Counted from the stretch's first letter, positions 1-7,846 are shown. The stretch: DNA of 10,645 bases from Patescibacteria group bacterium (GCA_015491015.1 WFWQ01000007.1:1-10645); one strand, 5' to 3'. Notes: generated from the letters alone by a model not told the origin. Made by a program: numbers and translations.

Positions 1-78
1 AAGTTAAAACTTCCGACTTTCTTTAAAGCTTGAACAAATTTTCATCTCTTCTCTTTAAGAACTTTCTAAATTTTAACT

Positions 79-918
79 TCAATAGCTTAAGACATCAATA
101 ATCCTTCCTTTAGAGTTGATTAAATAAGCTGTATCTCCATTATTGTTCCAAATAGCATACTTTCTTGGAGGGCATTGCCAATAAAGCTCTTTATCTGTAT
201 CTTTACCACAGCCAGAGTAAATTTTAACTTTAGCTAAAGGTTTTAAAACAAAGTTTTTGAAATAATACCTATTGACTGAAGTTCGATCTCTGATTTGCCA
301 TCCAGAAAGATCAACAGATATTTCACATACATTTTTTAACTCTATCCATTCTCCATTTAAGTTTTGATTATCTGGACCTGGAGCTTGATAGTTGATTTTA
401 GAAATTTTCACACATTTATCTTTTTCTTCTTTAGCCATTTTACAAAAAGTTTCCCATAAACCTAAACAGTTATCTTTTGCAAACTGCTGAGCTTTTAATA
501 ACCTTTCTTGATATTTTAAGTTTGGAGGCAAAGTATAAGTTAAAGCTAAACCCTTCCTTAAAATTTCTTCTTGCACTAAATTATCTTTAACCCAAACATA
601 AGCTAAAATCCTCTGATATTGATCTTTCTTTTGCAGATCGAACTCTAAATTTACCATTTTCCCTTCCACTAATTTTTGATTCAAAGCTTTAGCCTCCTGA
701 TAACCTGGTTCTCCAAATTCTGGAGCATTAATTCCAATGTATCTAACTTTAAATCCCTCTTGAGTCATCACCGTATCCCCATCTACAACCTCCACTATTC
801 TAGTTTGATAGAACTTAGCTGAGCTCAATCTCTCTTTTTCTAAACTTTGAAAATAGAAAAACAAAGAACTTACTAAACTAGCTGAAATGAACAAGGGAAA
901 GATAACTCCTTTCTTCAT
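79..918 (-). CDS. Thermonuclease (SNase-like) with C-terminal lamin-tail domain, membrane-anchored or exported
   Basis: This 279-residue protein should cleave DNA and/or RNA outside the membrane. Residues 5-23 form a hydrophobic signal or anchor segment after MKKG. The SNase fold spans about residues 38-156: VVDGDT (D46, D48), R59 in VRYIG, NAPE ending in E67, and R103 in YQRILAYVW match the calcium-binding and catalytic positions of staphylococcal nuclease; the residue matching its D40 appears to be N64, as in some bacterial homologues. From about 168 to the end the pattern GEWIELKN...VDLSGWQIRD...NNNGDTAYL is a lamin-tail domain, a beta-sandwich found on secreted bacterial nucleases and possibly used for DNA or surface binding. 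The ATG lies 1 nt after the permease stop, so it is the last gene of the operon. There is no SD motif. A role in breaking down scavenged DNA is inference. Confidence 0.88.
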   Translation of the reverse strand: MKKGVIFPLFISASLVSSLFFYFQSLEKERLSSAKFYQTRIVEVVDGDTVMTQEGFKVRYIGINAPEFGEPGYQEAKALNQKLVEGKMVNLEFDLQKKDQYQRILAYVWVKDNLVQEEILRKGLALTYTLPPNLKYQERLLKAQQFAKDNCLGLWETFCKMAKEEKDKCVKISKINYQAPGPDNQNLNGEWIELKNVCEISVDLSGWQIRDRTSVNRYYFKNFVLKPLAKVKIYSGCGKDTDKELYWQCPPRKYAIWNNNGDTAYLINSKGRIIDVLSY

Positions 919-919
919 C

Positions 920-1705
920 TTAAGCTGGCTTTAAATGCTTAGGGCTTAAAATAAATACCATCATAAAAATTAAAGAGAAAGTTAAAATTATTAAAGAAGT
1001 AGAAGAAAGATTCAGCCATAAAGAAAGAATGGATCCTAAAGTAGAGTTAAAAAATCCTAAACTCACAGAAAAAATTAAATATTGTTTTAAGCTATGAGCT
1101 AAAATTTTAGCTGTAGCTGAAGGGATAGCAATTAAAGCTACAGTTAAAAGTCCACCTACTATTTTGGTAGACAAAGCTACAGCTAAAGCAATGGCTAAAA
1201 GATAAATTAAATTTAAAAATCCAACTTTAATACCTTCAGCCTTAGCTAAACTCTCATCTAAAGCTGAAAATACTAACTTTTTAATATTAGGTAAGGTTAA
1301 GGCTAAAACGATCGCAGAAAAAACTAAAGTTAAAATTAAATCTTCAAACTTCAAGCTCAAAACATTTCCAAATAAAGCTTCGTGTAAATGTTCTTCGGAC
1401 AAAAACAGAAAAGCTAAAGCTAAACCAGAGGCAAACACTAAAGCAGTTAAAGCTTCAATTGGAATTAAAGTTCTCTCAGCTAAATACCAAATAACTAAAC
1501 TTCCTAATAAAACTAAAGCCAAAGCTCCCCAAAAAACATCTATTCCCAAAATTAAAGAAACAGCAGCACCAGGTAAAGCTAAATGCCCCAACGGCCCTGC
1601 AACCAAGCTCATCTTTCTACCTAACATTAAAGATCCAATTAAAGAAGCTAAAGCTGAAATTAAACCTACAGTTAAAATTTTCATTAAAAATGAAACTTCT
1701 ATCAT
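920..1705 (-). CDS. Metal ABC transporter permease (ABC-3 family, ZnuB/TroC-like)
   Basis: The 261-residue protein is almost wholly hydrophobic with about seven or eight membrane helices. The features LMLGRKMSLVAGPLGHLALPGAA near residues 27-49 and VGGLLTVALIAIPSATAKILA near 183-203 are the conserved signatures of the ABC-3 permeases that import Zn2+, Mn2+ or Fe2+. It would form the channel partner of the ATPase encoded just upstream: that gene's TAG is followed directly by this ATG, a zero-length gap that suggests translational coupling. A second in-frame ATG at codon 8 is a possible alternative start. No substrate-binding protein gene (ZnuA type) is visible in the window, so the metal cannot be assigned from context. 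Confidence 0.87.
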   Translation of the reverse strand: MIEVSFLMKILTVGLISALASLIGSLMLGRKMSLVAGPLGHLALPGAAVSLILGIDVFWGALALVLLGSLVIWYLAERTLIPIEALTALVFASGLALAFLFLSEEHLHEALFGNVLSLKFEDLILTLVFSAIVLALTLPNIKKLVFSALDESLAKAEGIKVGFLNLIYLLAIALAVALSTKIVGGLLTVALIAIPSATAKILAHSLKQYLIFSVSLGFFNSTLGSILSLWLNLSSTSLIILTFSLIFMMVFILSPKHLKPA

Positions 1706-2401
1706 CTAAAAGTGATTATGTTTATAAAACTTAACTTCAGTTTGGTAAAGCTCAGAAAGCTTCTCTGGAGTTAAAACTTCAAAAGGAGGACCCAAACAAA
1801 TTCTCTCTCGGTTAAGACATAAGCAAGTATCTGCAAACTTAAAAACTATGTTTAAATCGTGAGAAACCATAATTAAAGTAGCTTTCTTTTCTTCTTTAAA
1901 CTTCATTAAATACTCATAAATCTCTATCTGTCCTTTTTGATCTATGCCTGTCATCGGTTCATCAAACAATAAAACTTGAGGGTCTCCAACTAAAGCTAAT
2001 CCAACTAAAACTCTTTGAAACTGCCCCGCTGACAACTCAAACAAAAGTTTTTTAAAAACTTCTTCTTTTAGGCCTAAATCCTTTAAGATAGAAATAGCTT
2101 TCTCTTTATCGATTCCTTTGAGCTCGAAAAGCTCTAAAACTTGAACCGGATAATCTGGAGTAGGTTTAACTCTTTGAGGTACATAACCTATTTTAACTTT
2201 TTTGAACCAAGTAATCTTTCCTTGATAAGGATAAATTCCTAATAAAGTTTTCAATAACACACTTTTACCAGCTCCATTGGGACCTAAAATTAAAAAGGTT
2301 TCTCCTTCTTTCACCTCAAAAGATAAATCTTTAAGGATCGCTTCTTTTTCTAAGCTGACATTTAAATTTTCAACTTTCAAGATCAAATCCTGGTTTGGCA
2401 T
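1706..2401 (-). CDS. ABC transporter ATP-binding protein, metal-uptake (ZnuC-like) type
   Basis: This 231-residue nucleotide-binding subunit powers the permease downstream. All core motifs are present: Walker A GPNGAGKS (residues 40-47), Q-loop in GYVPQR (about 72-77), signature LSAGQ (123-127), Walker B LLFDEP (144-149) and the switch histidine in MVSHDL (H181). YVPQR and the pairing with an ABC-3 permease place it in the zinc/manganese/iron import group (ZnuC, TroB, MntB). It starts 9 nt after the Clp ATPase stop and abuts the permease, so the genes are likely cotranscribed. No SD motif precedes the ATG. Substrate identity is unresolved because no binding protein or metal regulator is seen. 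Confidence 0.88.
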   Translation of the reverse strand: MPNQDLILKVENLNVSLEKEAILKDLSFEVKEGETFLILGPNGAGKSVLLKTLLGIYPYQGKITWFKKVKIGYVPQRVKPTPDYPVQVLELFELKGIDKEKAISILKDLGLKEEVFKKLLFELSAGQFQRVLVGLALVGDPQVLLFDEPMTGIDQKGQIEIYEYLMKFKEEKKATLIMVSHDLNIVFKFADTCLCLNRERICLGPPFEVLTPEKLSELYQTEVKFYKHNHF

Positions 2402-2410
2402 TTAAAGGCT

Positions 2411-5047
2411 TTAGGCTTTGGTTATTTGAATTTTGTTAGCTTTAGAATTAAACTTAACTTTCACTTTATCTCCTGGAGAAAACTTTCCTTCGATTAAAGC
2501 TTCAGCTATCTTAGAAGCTACTTTATTTTTGATCGCTCGGTTAAGCTCTCTGGCCCCAAACTCTGAGCTAAATCCTTCTTTAACTAAATAGTTAATTAAA
2601 GATTTATCAAAAACCAATTTTACTCCTTTAGATTCAGCTAACTCTTGAAGCTCAGCAAGTCTCAGCTTTACAATCTTTTCCATCTTTTCTTGAGTAATTG
2701 GCTCAAAAACTACAATTTCATCAATCCTATTTAGAAACTCTGGCCTAAAATGAGTTTTCAAGATAGGCAAAATATCTTTTTTAATCTCTTCGATAGCCCT
2801 ACCTGCTTCAAACTCTTTTTGAATGAGCTCTGAACCTAAATTAGAAGTAGCTATGATGATAGTGTTGGTGAAATCTATAGTCCTTCCTTTAGAATCAGTA
2901 AGCCTTCCTTCATCAAAAAGTTGAAGCAAGAGATTGTAAACTTCAGGATGGGCTTTTTCTATTTCATCCAATAAGATCACCGTATAAGGCCTTCTTCTCA
3001 CAGCTTCAGTTAGATGTCCTCCTTCCTCATAACCCACGTATCCTGGAGGAGCTCCAATTAGCTTAGCTACAGAATGTCTTTCTGAATACTCTGACATATC
3101 TAACCTTACTAAAGCCTTATCTGAACCAAATAAAGCTTTAGCTAAAGCCTTAGCTAACTCAGTTTTCCCTACTCCAGTTGGCCCTAAAAACATAAAAACA
3201 GCTAAAGGTCTGTTCTTACCCACTAAGCCAGCTCTGGAAACTCTAACCGCTTCAGCTACAGCTTTCACTGCATGATCTTGCCCTATGACTCTTTCTTTTA
3301 GCTTTTCTTCTAAATTTAAAAGCTTTTCTTTCTCTTCTAATTTGATGTCTCCCACAGGAATTCCAGTTAACTTTGAAACTATTTCAAAAATATCTTCTTT
3401 TTTAACTTCAGGAACTTCGGTTCCCCTTTTTCTTTCCCATTCTTTTTCTAACTTTTCTTTTTCTTCAGTTAACTTTTCAATTTCAGCTTCTATTTCTTTA
3501 GCTCTAGTATAATCTTTTCTGGATTCTGCAAAGGCTAACTCTCTTTTTAAAGCTAAAATCTTATCTTCTAACTCTTGGAGCTCGGGAGGAGGGAGCAAAG
3601 CTCTCATCCTTACTCTAGCTGCAGCTTGGTCAATTAAATCTATAGCTTTATCTGGCAAAAATCTTCCGGTAATGTACTTTTGAGATAGCTCAGCTGCAGC
3701 AAAAATAGCTTCATCTGAAATCTTAACTTTATGATGAGCCTCGTATCTATCTCTCAAACCCCTTAAGATTTCTACTGTTTCTTCTACGGTAGGCTCTGCA
3801 ACAAAGATAGGTTGAAATCTCCTTTCTAAAGCTTGATCTTTTTCTATATACTTTTGGTACTCTTTTAAGGTTGTAGCTCCAATTAAATGCAACTCTCCCC
3901 GAGCTAAATAGGGCTTGATGATATTAGAGATATCTAAACCTCCTTCTGAAGCTCCTGCACCAACTAAAGTGTGAACTTCATCTACAAATAAGATTAAGTT
4001 TTCTTTGTTAGCTAAAATTTCATCTAAAATTCTCTTGATTCTCTCTTCTAATTCTCCTCGGTATTTAGTGCCTGCAATTAAAGCATTTAAGTTAAGCTCT
4101 ACTAACCTTTTATTTTGCAGAGATTCGGGAACTTCTTTGTTGACTATTCTTTGAGCTAAACCTTCTACAATTGCGGTTTTCCCTACTCCTGGTTCTCCAA
4201 TCAAAACTGGATTGTTTTTAGTTCTTCTTAGCAAGACTTCAATTAAAGTTTCAATTTCTTTAGTTCTGCCAATTACAGGATCCAACTTTCCTTCTTTAGC
4301 TAAGTGAGTTAAATCTCGAGAGAACTGATCTAAATAAGGAGTAGTGCTTTCTTTTAACTCTTCAACTTTTCCTCTGCCAATTTTCTTTAATACCAAACTT
4401 CTTAAAGTATCAGAATCTAACTTAAACTTATTTAAAACCTGAAAAGCTAAGCTATCCTCTTCTTCGGCTAAAGCAATTAAAATGTGTTCTGGCCCAATGT
4501 AGCTGTGGCCAAACTCTCTGGAGATGGAAAAAGATCTTTCTAAAACATTTTTAACTCTGGGGGAAACTGAAAGCTCAACCTCCTCACCCTCTTTTATCTT
4601 TTTAGCTTTCTTGCGAGGAGAAATTAACTCTACCTCCTTTTTAATGGGTTGAAGATCTTTGTCTAAAAGAGATTGAACTCCAGGAGAATCAAGCAAAGCT
4701 AAAAGCAAATGTTCAGTATCTACTACTTCTCTACCAAACTCTAAAGCTTTTTCGCCTGCTTTTTGCAAAACTTCTTTAGTATGCTCTGAAAAGAACTTTT
4801 CTATTTCCACAGCCTCTCTGTGCCGAGGCAAAGGCTCGCCTAACCTTGAAATTAAATCTTCAAAATCTTCAAAGCCCAAAAAACTCTCAAAAGGATCCTC
4901 AAAAAAGAAACTTTCAAAAGGGCTACGCCTACCTGAAAACTTTTTATAGTCTTTCTCGCATAAGTTCAAAACTCTCTTTTTTCCTCTTTCTATAGTAGTA
5001 ATCTTAGCTACAGCTGGATTTTTTTTACATATATCACAAAGTTGCAT
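2411..5047 (-). CDS. clpC: Clp/Hsp100 AAA+ unfoldase, ClpC/ClpE-like, with N-terminal zinc finger
   Basis: An 878-residue protein from ATG at 5047; an in-frame TTG six bases earlier is a less likely start. Order of parts: a zinc-finger-like segment CDIC...LCEKD (C4, C7, C30, with D33 where a fourth Cys is usual), a Clp_N double repeat (about 80-225), AAA-1 with GEPGVGKT (284-291) and VDEVHTL, a short coiled-coil middle domain with a UVR-like piece (about 487-543), and AAA-2 with GPTGVGKT (622-629), ILLDE (691-695) and FLNRIDE. The short middle domain argues for ClpC/ClpE over ClpB. The zinc finger is a ClpE trait, while a full Clp_N is ClpC-like. Between NLGS and FRPEF (about 736-768) the segment is short, and I see no [LIV]GF tripeptide of the kind that docks ClpP. 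It uses ATP to unfold or disaggregate proteins; whether it feeds ClpP is doubtful from this loop. Confidence 0.92.
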   Translation of the reverse strand: MQLCDICKKNPAVAKITTIERGKKRVLNLCEKDYKKFSGRRSPFESFFFEDPFESFLGFEDFEDLISRLGEPLPRHREAVEIEKFFSEHTKEVLQKAGEKALEFGREVVDTEHLLLALLDSPGVQSLLDKDLQPIKKEVELISPRKKAKKIKEGEEVELSVSPRVKNVLERSFSISREFGHSYIGPEHILIALAEEEDSLAFQVLNKFKLDSDTLRSLVLKKIGRGKVEELKESTTPYLDQFSRDLTHLAKEGKLDPVIGRTKEIETLIEVLLRRTKNNPVLIGEPGVGKTAIVEGLAQRIVNKEVPESLQNKRLVELNLNALIAGTKYRGELEERIKRILDEILANKENLILFVDEVHTLVGAGASEGGLDISNIIKPYLARGELHLIGATTLKEYQKYIEKDQALERRFQPIFVAEPTVEETVEILRGLRDRYEAHHKVKISDEAIFAAAELSQKYITGRFLPDKAIDLIDQAAARVRMRALLPPPELQELEDKILALKRELAFAESRKDYTRAKEIEAEIEKLTEEKEKLEKEWERKRGTEVPEVKKEDIFEIVSKLTGIPVGDIKLEEKEKLLNLEEKLKERVIGQDHAVKAVAEAVRVSRAGLVGKNRPLAVFMFLGPTGVGKTELAKALAKALFGSDKALVRLDMSEYSERHSVAKLIGAPPGYVGYEEGGHLTEAVRRRPYTVILLDEIEKAHPEVYNLLLQLFDEGRLTDSKGRTIDFTNTIIIATSNLGSELIQKEFEAGRAIEEIKKDILPILKTHFRPEFLNRIDEIVVFEPITQEKMEKIVKLRLAELQELAESKGVKLVFDKSLINYLVKEGFSSEFGARELNRAIKNKVASKIAEALIEGKFSPGDKVKVKFNSKANKIQITKA

Positions 5048-5073
5048 TGTCAAAAATTTTATTTTTCAAGCTA

Positions 5074-5102
5074 ATTTTAACTTAACCTGAACTTAACTTC
5101 AA
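5074..5102 (-). promoter_or_regulatory. Sigma70-type promoter for the clp-ABC-nuclease operon
   Basis: On the minus strand TTGAAG (5102-5097), a 17-nt spacer and TAAAAT (5079-5074) give a good -35/-10 pair. Transcription would start near 5066, leaving a leader of about 20 nt with no SD motif. The spacer carries a tandem GTTAAGTT pair (the copies about 3 nt apart), a possible regulator site. I see no CIRCE or CtsR-type operator. Confidence 0.5.
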
Positions 5103-5107
5103 TAATT

Positions 5108-5138
5108 AAAAAACCCTCCTCCTTTTAAAGGAGGAGGG
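5108..5138 (-). terminator. Strong rho-independent terminator
   Basis: Positions 5114-5138 form a near-perfect hairpin (CCCTCCTCC pairing with GGAGGAGGG, plus inner A-T pairs). On the minus strand it is followed at once by six T residues (5113-5108). It lies about 20 nt after the stop of the 5158-6207 gene and separates that gene from the clp promoter. On the plus strand the tail is weaker, so minus-strand termination is the main reading. Confidence 0.85.
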
Positions 5139-5157
5139 AAATTAAAATCAAGAATCC

Positions 5158-6207
5158 TTACTTAGAGAATCCCTCAACTCCTTCCATAGAGCCTGGAGGG
5201 ACAAAACTACCTTCTTTCATAAAGAGATTCATTAACACATCTTGAAGAATCTTATCTAAATCAATATAGTTAGTGGGTTTATCTATTTCCGACAATTTTT
5301 GAGGAAATCTAAAGATTAGCTCTACTGAAAATTGTTCATTCTTTTTGTCATCTTTGAAAGATATTCTAATCAACTTTAAGATCTTATCTGTAGGAGAAAA
5401 TCCAACTTTGACAGCTTCCATCTTATTGAGTAAAGCTAAAGCATTTTTAAGATCTAATTTTTCTCCTTCAGTTAGGCTCTCAGCGTTCCCACAACCAAAC
5501 TCTTCTAACTTCTTTTGCAACTTTTCTACCTGAGCTACAAATTTTTCTGGATTTATTTCTACAGGATATATTACTACTTTTTCCCCTCTTATATCTTCAA
5601 CTTTTAATCTCTGCTTGAATTTCACTATTCCTTCGTCTAACTTTAAAAGTTCTTTGCTTTTTACCTGAATGTTTTTAATACACTCATCTATCTTCAAATT
5701 CTGATCCACTTGAGAAGCCAATAAAGTTTGATCTCCAGGAGTGATCCGGATCCATTGATTTAGGTACTTAGAAAATATTGGGGATAAAAAACTAAGATTC
5801 TCTCTCCCACTTCTTTGCAATCCTTCCATATTCAACTTAGAAACCTTCAAATAAACCTCCCCTTTACCTTCTTTTCCTTCAAAACTTCTCCCTTCTACTT
5901 CTAAATTAAAAGTTTCAAGGTCCTCATTGATTTGAAAGCTAAATAAGGATTTGGAAGCATTGTTTTTTCCTGGTAAAGTTTTCAACTTAATGTCTAAGTT
6001 AGTTTCACCTTTTGCTTGAACTAAAGCTTCGATCTCTAATTTTGCTCCGCTGGTAATCTTCTGGTAAAAGTTAGCTAAACCTTGATTTGGCAAGTTATCG
6101 CTAAGTACTCCTCCTTTCTTAGAAAAGCCAATAAAAATCCCAATGCCAATTAAGACTAATACACCTAAACCTATTGCTAAACCTAAAATTTGTTTTCCTC
6201 CAAACAT
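5158..6207 (-). CDS. Membrane-anchored extracytoplasmic protein of unknown function
   Basis: I do not recognise this 349-residue protein. Residues 7-28 are one clear hydrophobic helix (AIGLGVLVLIGIGIFIGF core) after a short MFGGKQ start and followed by KK, so a single-pass anchor with the bulk outside the membrane is likely. The rest is polar and reads as alternating beta strands with a central Lys/Glu-rich helical stretch (about 182-237). It has just two cysteines (C176 and C239) that could pair. The segment YLNQWIRITPGDQ and the lengths of strands loosely recall membrane-attached lipoproteins of the LppX/LolA-like kind, but there is no lipobox, so this is only a shape comparison. It is a single-gene unit: its own promoter lies upstream and a strong terminator downstream. 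No SD motif precedes the ATG. Confidence 0.75.
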   Translation of the reverse strand: MFGGKQILGLAIGLGVLVLIGIGIFIGFSKKGGVLSDNLPNQGLANFYQKITSGAKLEIEALVQAKGETNLDIKLKTLPGKNNASKSLFSFQINEDLETFNLEVEGRSFEGKEGKGEVYLKVSKLNMEGLQRSGRENLSFLSPIFSKYLNQWIRITPGDQTLLASQVDQNLKIDECIKNIQVKSKELLKLDEGIVKFKQRLKVEDIRGEKVVIYPVEINPEKFVAQVEKLQKKLEEFGCGNAESLTEGEKLDLKNALALLNKMEAVKVGFSPTDKILKLIRISFKDDKKNEQFSVELIFRFPQKLSEIDKPTNYIDLDKILQDVLMNLFMKEGSFVPPGSMEGVEGFSK

Positions 6208-6270
6208 AAGTTAAATTTCTAAGATTATTTGCTTTTTTAGCAGACCTTTAGTCAGTATCTTTTATGTTTT

Positions 6271-6299
6271 ATCTTAGCTTTCTTTCTTATCAAAAGCAA
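6271..6299 (-). promoter_or_regulatory. Probable promoter of the 5158-6207 gene
   Basis: On the minus strand TTGCTT (6299-6294), a 17-nt spacer and TAAGAT (6276-6271) fit a sigma70-type promoter. It would give a leader of about 55-60 nt before the ATG at 6207. The leader is A-rich with no clear SD site. Confidence 0.45.
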
Positions 6300-6304
6300 C
6301 CTTA

Positions 6305-6332
6305 TTGACTTTTAATCGCTAAGGTATAAAAT
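6305..6332 (+). promoter_or_regulatory. Probable promoter of tRNA-Asn
   Basis: TTGACT (6305-6310), a 16-nt spacer and TAAAAT (6327-6332) lie about 40 nt before the tRNA. An overlapping TATAAA at 6325 is an alternative -10. This promoter and the minus-strand one at 6271-6299 are back to back and diverge. Confidence 0.55.
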
Positions 6333-6374
6333 AATACTAATAACTAACCACTAACAACTAAAAACTCCCCAAAT

Positions 6375-6449
6375 TCCGGGGTAGCTCAGCGGTAGAGCGG
6401 GGCCCTGTTAAGGCCACGGTCGCAGGTTCGAATCCTGCCCCCGGAGCCA
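6375..6449 (+). tRNA. tRNA-Asn (anticodon GTT), CCA encoded
   Basis: All four arms can be drawn by hand: acceptor TCCGGGG/CCCCGGA, D stem GCTC/GAGC with a 7-nt loop, anticodon stem GGGCC/GGCCA (first pair mismatched) with loop CTGTTAA, 5-nt variable loop, and T stem GCAGG/CCTGC with loop TTCGAAT. The anticodon GTT is at 6407-6409, reading AAC/AAU codons. Discriminator G is followed by a genomic CCA (6447-6449). The tRNA marks the border between core genes and the accessory island, and tRNA 3' ends are common integration sites. Confidence 0.96.
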
Positions 6450-6460
6450 TTTTGATGGCT
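6445..6460. repeat. Perfect 6-bp inverted repeat spanning the tRNA 3' end
   Basis: AGCCAT-TTTG-ATGGCT begins in the tRNA acceptor end and includes CCA. No T-run follows, so it is a poor terminator. It could be part of an integrase attachment site or a processing hairpin; both readings are inference. Confidence 0.4.
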
Positions 6461-6689
6461 GTTCTAAACTCATTCAAGGTGCCCTTCCGACTCATCCATA
6501 CAAGAGAAAAGACAGAAACAACAAAACTTTCTCTTTCCTCTGTGTTAAATTCAAGATAATAAAGCCCATTCGAATCCACCTCTAAAAGGAATTTTACTTT
6601 TTGCTTTTCTTTTATATACAATATGTTATTATGTAATACTGGACGGCGATAAACTCTCGAATGCTCAAAAGAACTTAAAACTATGATTA
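6450..6689. other. Gene-poor stretch between tRNA-Asn and the HTH/HARP gene
   Basis: No gene is confidently supported here. The minus strand stays open across the whole stretch and on into the tRNA, and its protein-like part (residues such as KVKFLLEVDSNGLYYLEF) could be the tail of an older integrated gene, for example the lost 3' end of the recombinase found at 10078-10272. I cannot match it to a family. AT-rich sequence at 6601-6640 (TTTATA, then TAATAC at 17-nt spacing) could drive the plus-strand gene at 6690. Confidence 0.35.
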
Positions 6690-7094
6690 ATGGAAGGTTT
6701 TGTAGAAATAATGACCCTTGAGGGAACTGCAAAATATTTAAAAATAGGAAAATCTACTCTTTATAAAATGCCAATGAAAGGCAAAATCCCTGCTGTTAAA
6801 ATAGAACTTGGAAAGGATAAGAAGATTATAATTCGTGTTCCTTATGATCAGGAATTGATAAACAAAATAGAAACAATTCCTGGAAGGAGGTGGAATCCAA
6901 AAGGAAAACTTTTACAAAGTGAAGGAGGAAGGAATATGACTTCACCCAGAGTGATGTATATACGCAATACTGCGGATATCATTCCGAAATTAGAGCATAT
7001 CCGCAATGCAGATATAAAAGAGTTAGCAGAAATTCCGCACGCCGCCTTTAACACTAAAAGGAAAAAGGAGGTTGAAATATGGCAAAGAAACTAA
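6690..7094 (+). CDS. HTH (excisionase-type) plus HARP-like fragment, tail replaced by repeat sequence
   Basis: The 134-codon frame has three parts. Residues 8-40 (MTLEGTAKYLKIGKSTLYK...GKIPAVK) form a MerR/excisionase-type helix-turn-helix. Residues 46-74 (VPYDQELINKI..IPGRRWNPKGK) match the HARP-like module seen at the front of some phage-type tyrosine recombinases and SMARCAL1-type proteins. From about residue 82 the frame runs into the left inverted repeat and then into the start of the nuclease gene, ending 16 nt inside it. The family resemblance stops just after WNPKGK, so the gene looks like the truncated front of a longer protein, probably an integrase or its directionality factor. ATG at 6690 or 6711 could be the start. 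A strong AAGGAGG (6922-6928) sits 7 nt before the in-frame ATG at 6936, which could start a separate 52-residue peptide. A regulatory role for the R-M genes is possible. Confidence 0.55.
   Translation: MEGFVEIMTLEGTAKYLKIGKSTLYKMPMKGKIPAVKIELGKDKKIIIRVPYDQELINKIETIPGRRWNPKGKLLQSEGGRNMTSPRVMYIRNTADIIPKLEHIRNADIKELAEIPHAAFNTKRKKEVEIWQRN
6935..7046 (+). repeat. Left copy of inverted repeat flanking the R-M operon
   Basis: Read on plus, outside to inside, the blocks are TATGACTTCAC (6935-6945), GATG (6953-6956), TGCGGA (6971-6976), CATATCCGC (6996-7004), GTTAGCAGA (7022-7030) and TTCCGCACGCCGCC (7033-7046). The same blocks occur in the same order on the minus strand at 9941-10075. The last block matches at 13 of 14 positions, two others at 9 of 9. 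Spacers differ in length. G+C is about 43 percent by hand count. Confidence 0.72.
7065..7071 (+). promoter_or_regulatory. Strong Shine-Dalgarno site of the restriction endonuclease gene
   Basis: AAGGAGG lies 7 nt before the ATG at 7079 and fixes the start. The core genes in the window lack such sites, so this is a mark of different ancestry. Confidence 0.8.
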
Positions 7095-7846
7095 CACAAA
7101 TAGAAATAGAAAAATTGGAATTTGTGCATTTTGAGAGAATAAGATATTATTTCTTAGATAACCTACAAGACATATTAAAAGGGTTGCATTCTAGACTAGA
7201 AATAAAAAATGATTGGTATCCGCAATTTATCTCAACCAAAAGTAATGTAGCCTCTGATTTAGAAATGGGAGCAGAAAGAATTTTTCACTATGTTTTTTCT
7301 CAAGGTATGAAGCATCCAAATTCATCTCCTATAGGTGCCGATTTAATGTATGAGACTTTTGATTCGTTTATACACATAGATATCAAAACTATTTCGGAGT
7401 CGAATTGGGGAGATTATAAAGGCAAAATAGCAGTCCAACCTAACCAAACATCCTATCCTTTATCAAAATACGGGTTATCGCCTAATCTACCTACATATTA
7501 CTCTAAAATTTTTGAAAAACACGGGAAAAAATACAATAAACCAACACTTACGTACTTTATTTATGCTTTGCATAAACACGCATCAAAGGAGATATATAGT
7601 ATGCTGCTTGTTTGTATGCCTAATGGTGAACTGTATAATGTATATGGAGATAAAATATTACATGCTGGTAAAACGAAAAATAGCGTAAGATATGCTTTTA
7701 AAGAAGAACCAAGATTTGTCTTACTTTCCAGTGAAAGAGAAGTGTTTAGAGTAGAATTTTTAATTAAAAGTAAAAATTATACGCAAAGGGAATTAATTGG
7801 GGTACCCGAAGAAAAACATAAAATACCTGTGTGGGTAGAAATATGA
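7079..7846 (+). CDS. Type II restriction endonuclease, PD-(D/E)xK fold
   Basis: This 255-residue protein is best read as the DNA-cutting partner of the methyltransferase that follows. A PD-(D/E)xK core can be seen: E66 in the helix GAERIFHYVF, D88 in IGADL, then D101 and K103 in HIDIKT. QPNQTSY (120-126) after it is a polar strand often found at this place in type II enzymes. The length is usual for a homodimeric type II nuclease. I cannot name the subfamily or the recognition site. The last four bases overlap the methyltransferase start (ATGA), so the two are translationally coupled with the nuclease first, an order that usually needs some delay or control of nuclease expression. No C-protein gene is seen; the truncated HTH gene upstream is the only candidate. 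A TATAAA at 7013-7018 in the left repeat could be a -10 element, but no good -35 pairs with it. Confidence 0.8.
   Translation: MAKKLTQIEIEKLEFVHFERIRYYFLDNLQDILKGLHSRLEIKNDWYPQFISTKSNVASDLEMGAERIFHYVFSQGMKHPNSSPIGADLMYETFDSFIHIDIKTISESNWGDYKGKIAVQPNQTSYPLSKYGLSPNLPTYYSKIFEKHGKKYNKPTLTYFIYALHKHASKEIYSMLLVCMPNGELYNVYGDKILHAGKTKNSVRYAFKEEPRFVLLSSEREVFRVEFLIKSKNYTQRELIGVPEEKHKIPVWVEI

Noticed and set aside
1..78. Short minus-strand frame MKICSS... after an AGAGAAGAG run
   Set aside because: Thirteen codons only; no support for a gene, and no terminator hairpin visible in this end piece.
3285..3512. 75-codon plus-strand frame inside the Clp gene
   Set aside because: Ser/Phe-rich shadow of the coiled-coil middle domain of the Clp protein on the other strand.
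5345..5533. 62-codon plus-strand frame
   Set aside because: Shadow of the unknown membrane protein gene.
6569..6577. TTCGAATCC matching the tRNA T-loop, a possible tRNA fragment or att core
   Set aside because: Only 9 nt match and the flanks do not extend it; chance is a sufficient explanation.
6358..6732. 124-codon minus-strand open frame ending in GAGFEPATVALTGPRSTAELPR
   Set aside because: The end is the well-known false peptide made by reading a tRNA gene backwards, and the front overlaps the HTH/HARP gene. Only the middle (6450-6690) might hold a gene relic, noted separately.
6848..7054. 68-codon minus-strand frame
   Set aside because: Antisense of the HTH/HARP gene and left repeat, with no start signal.
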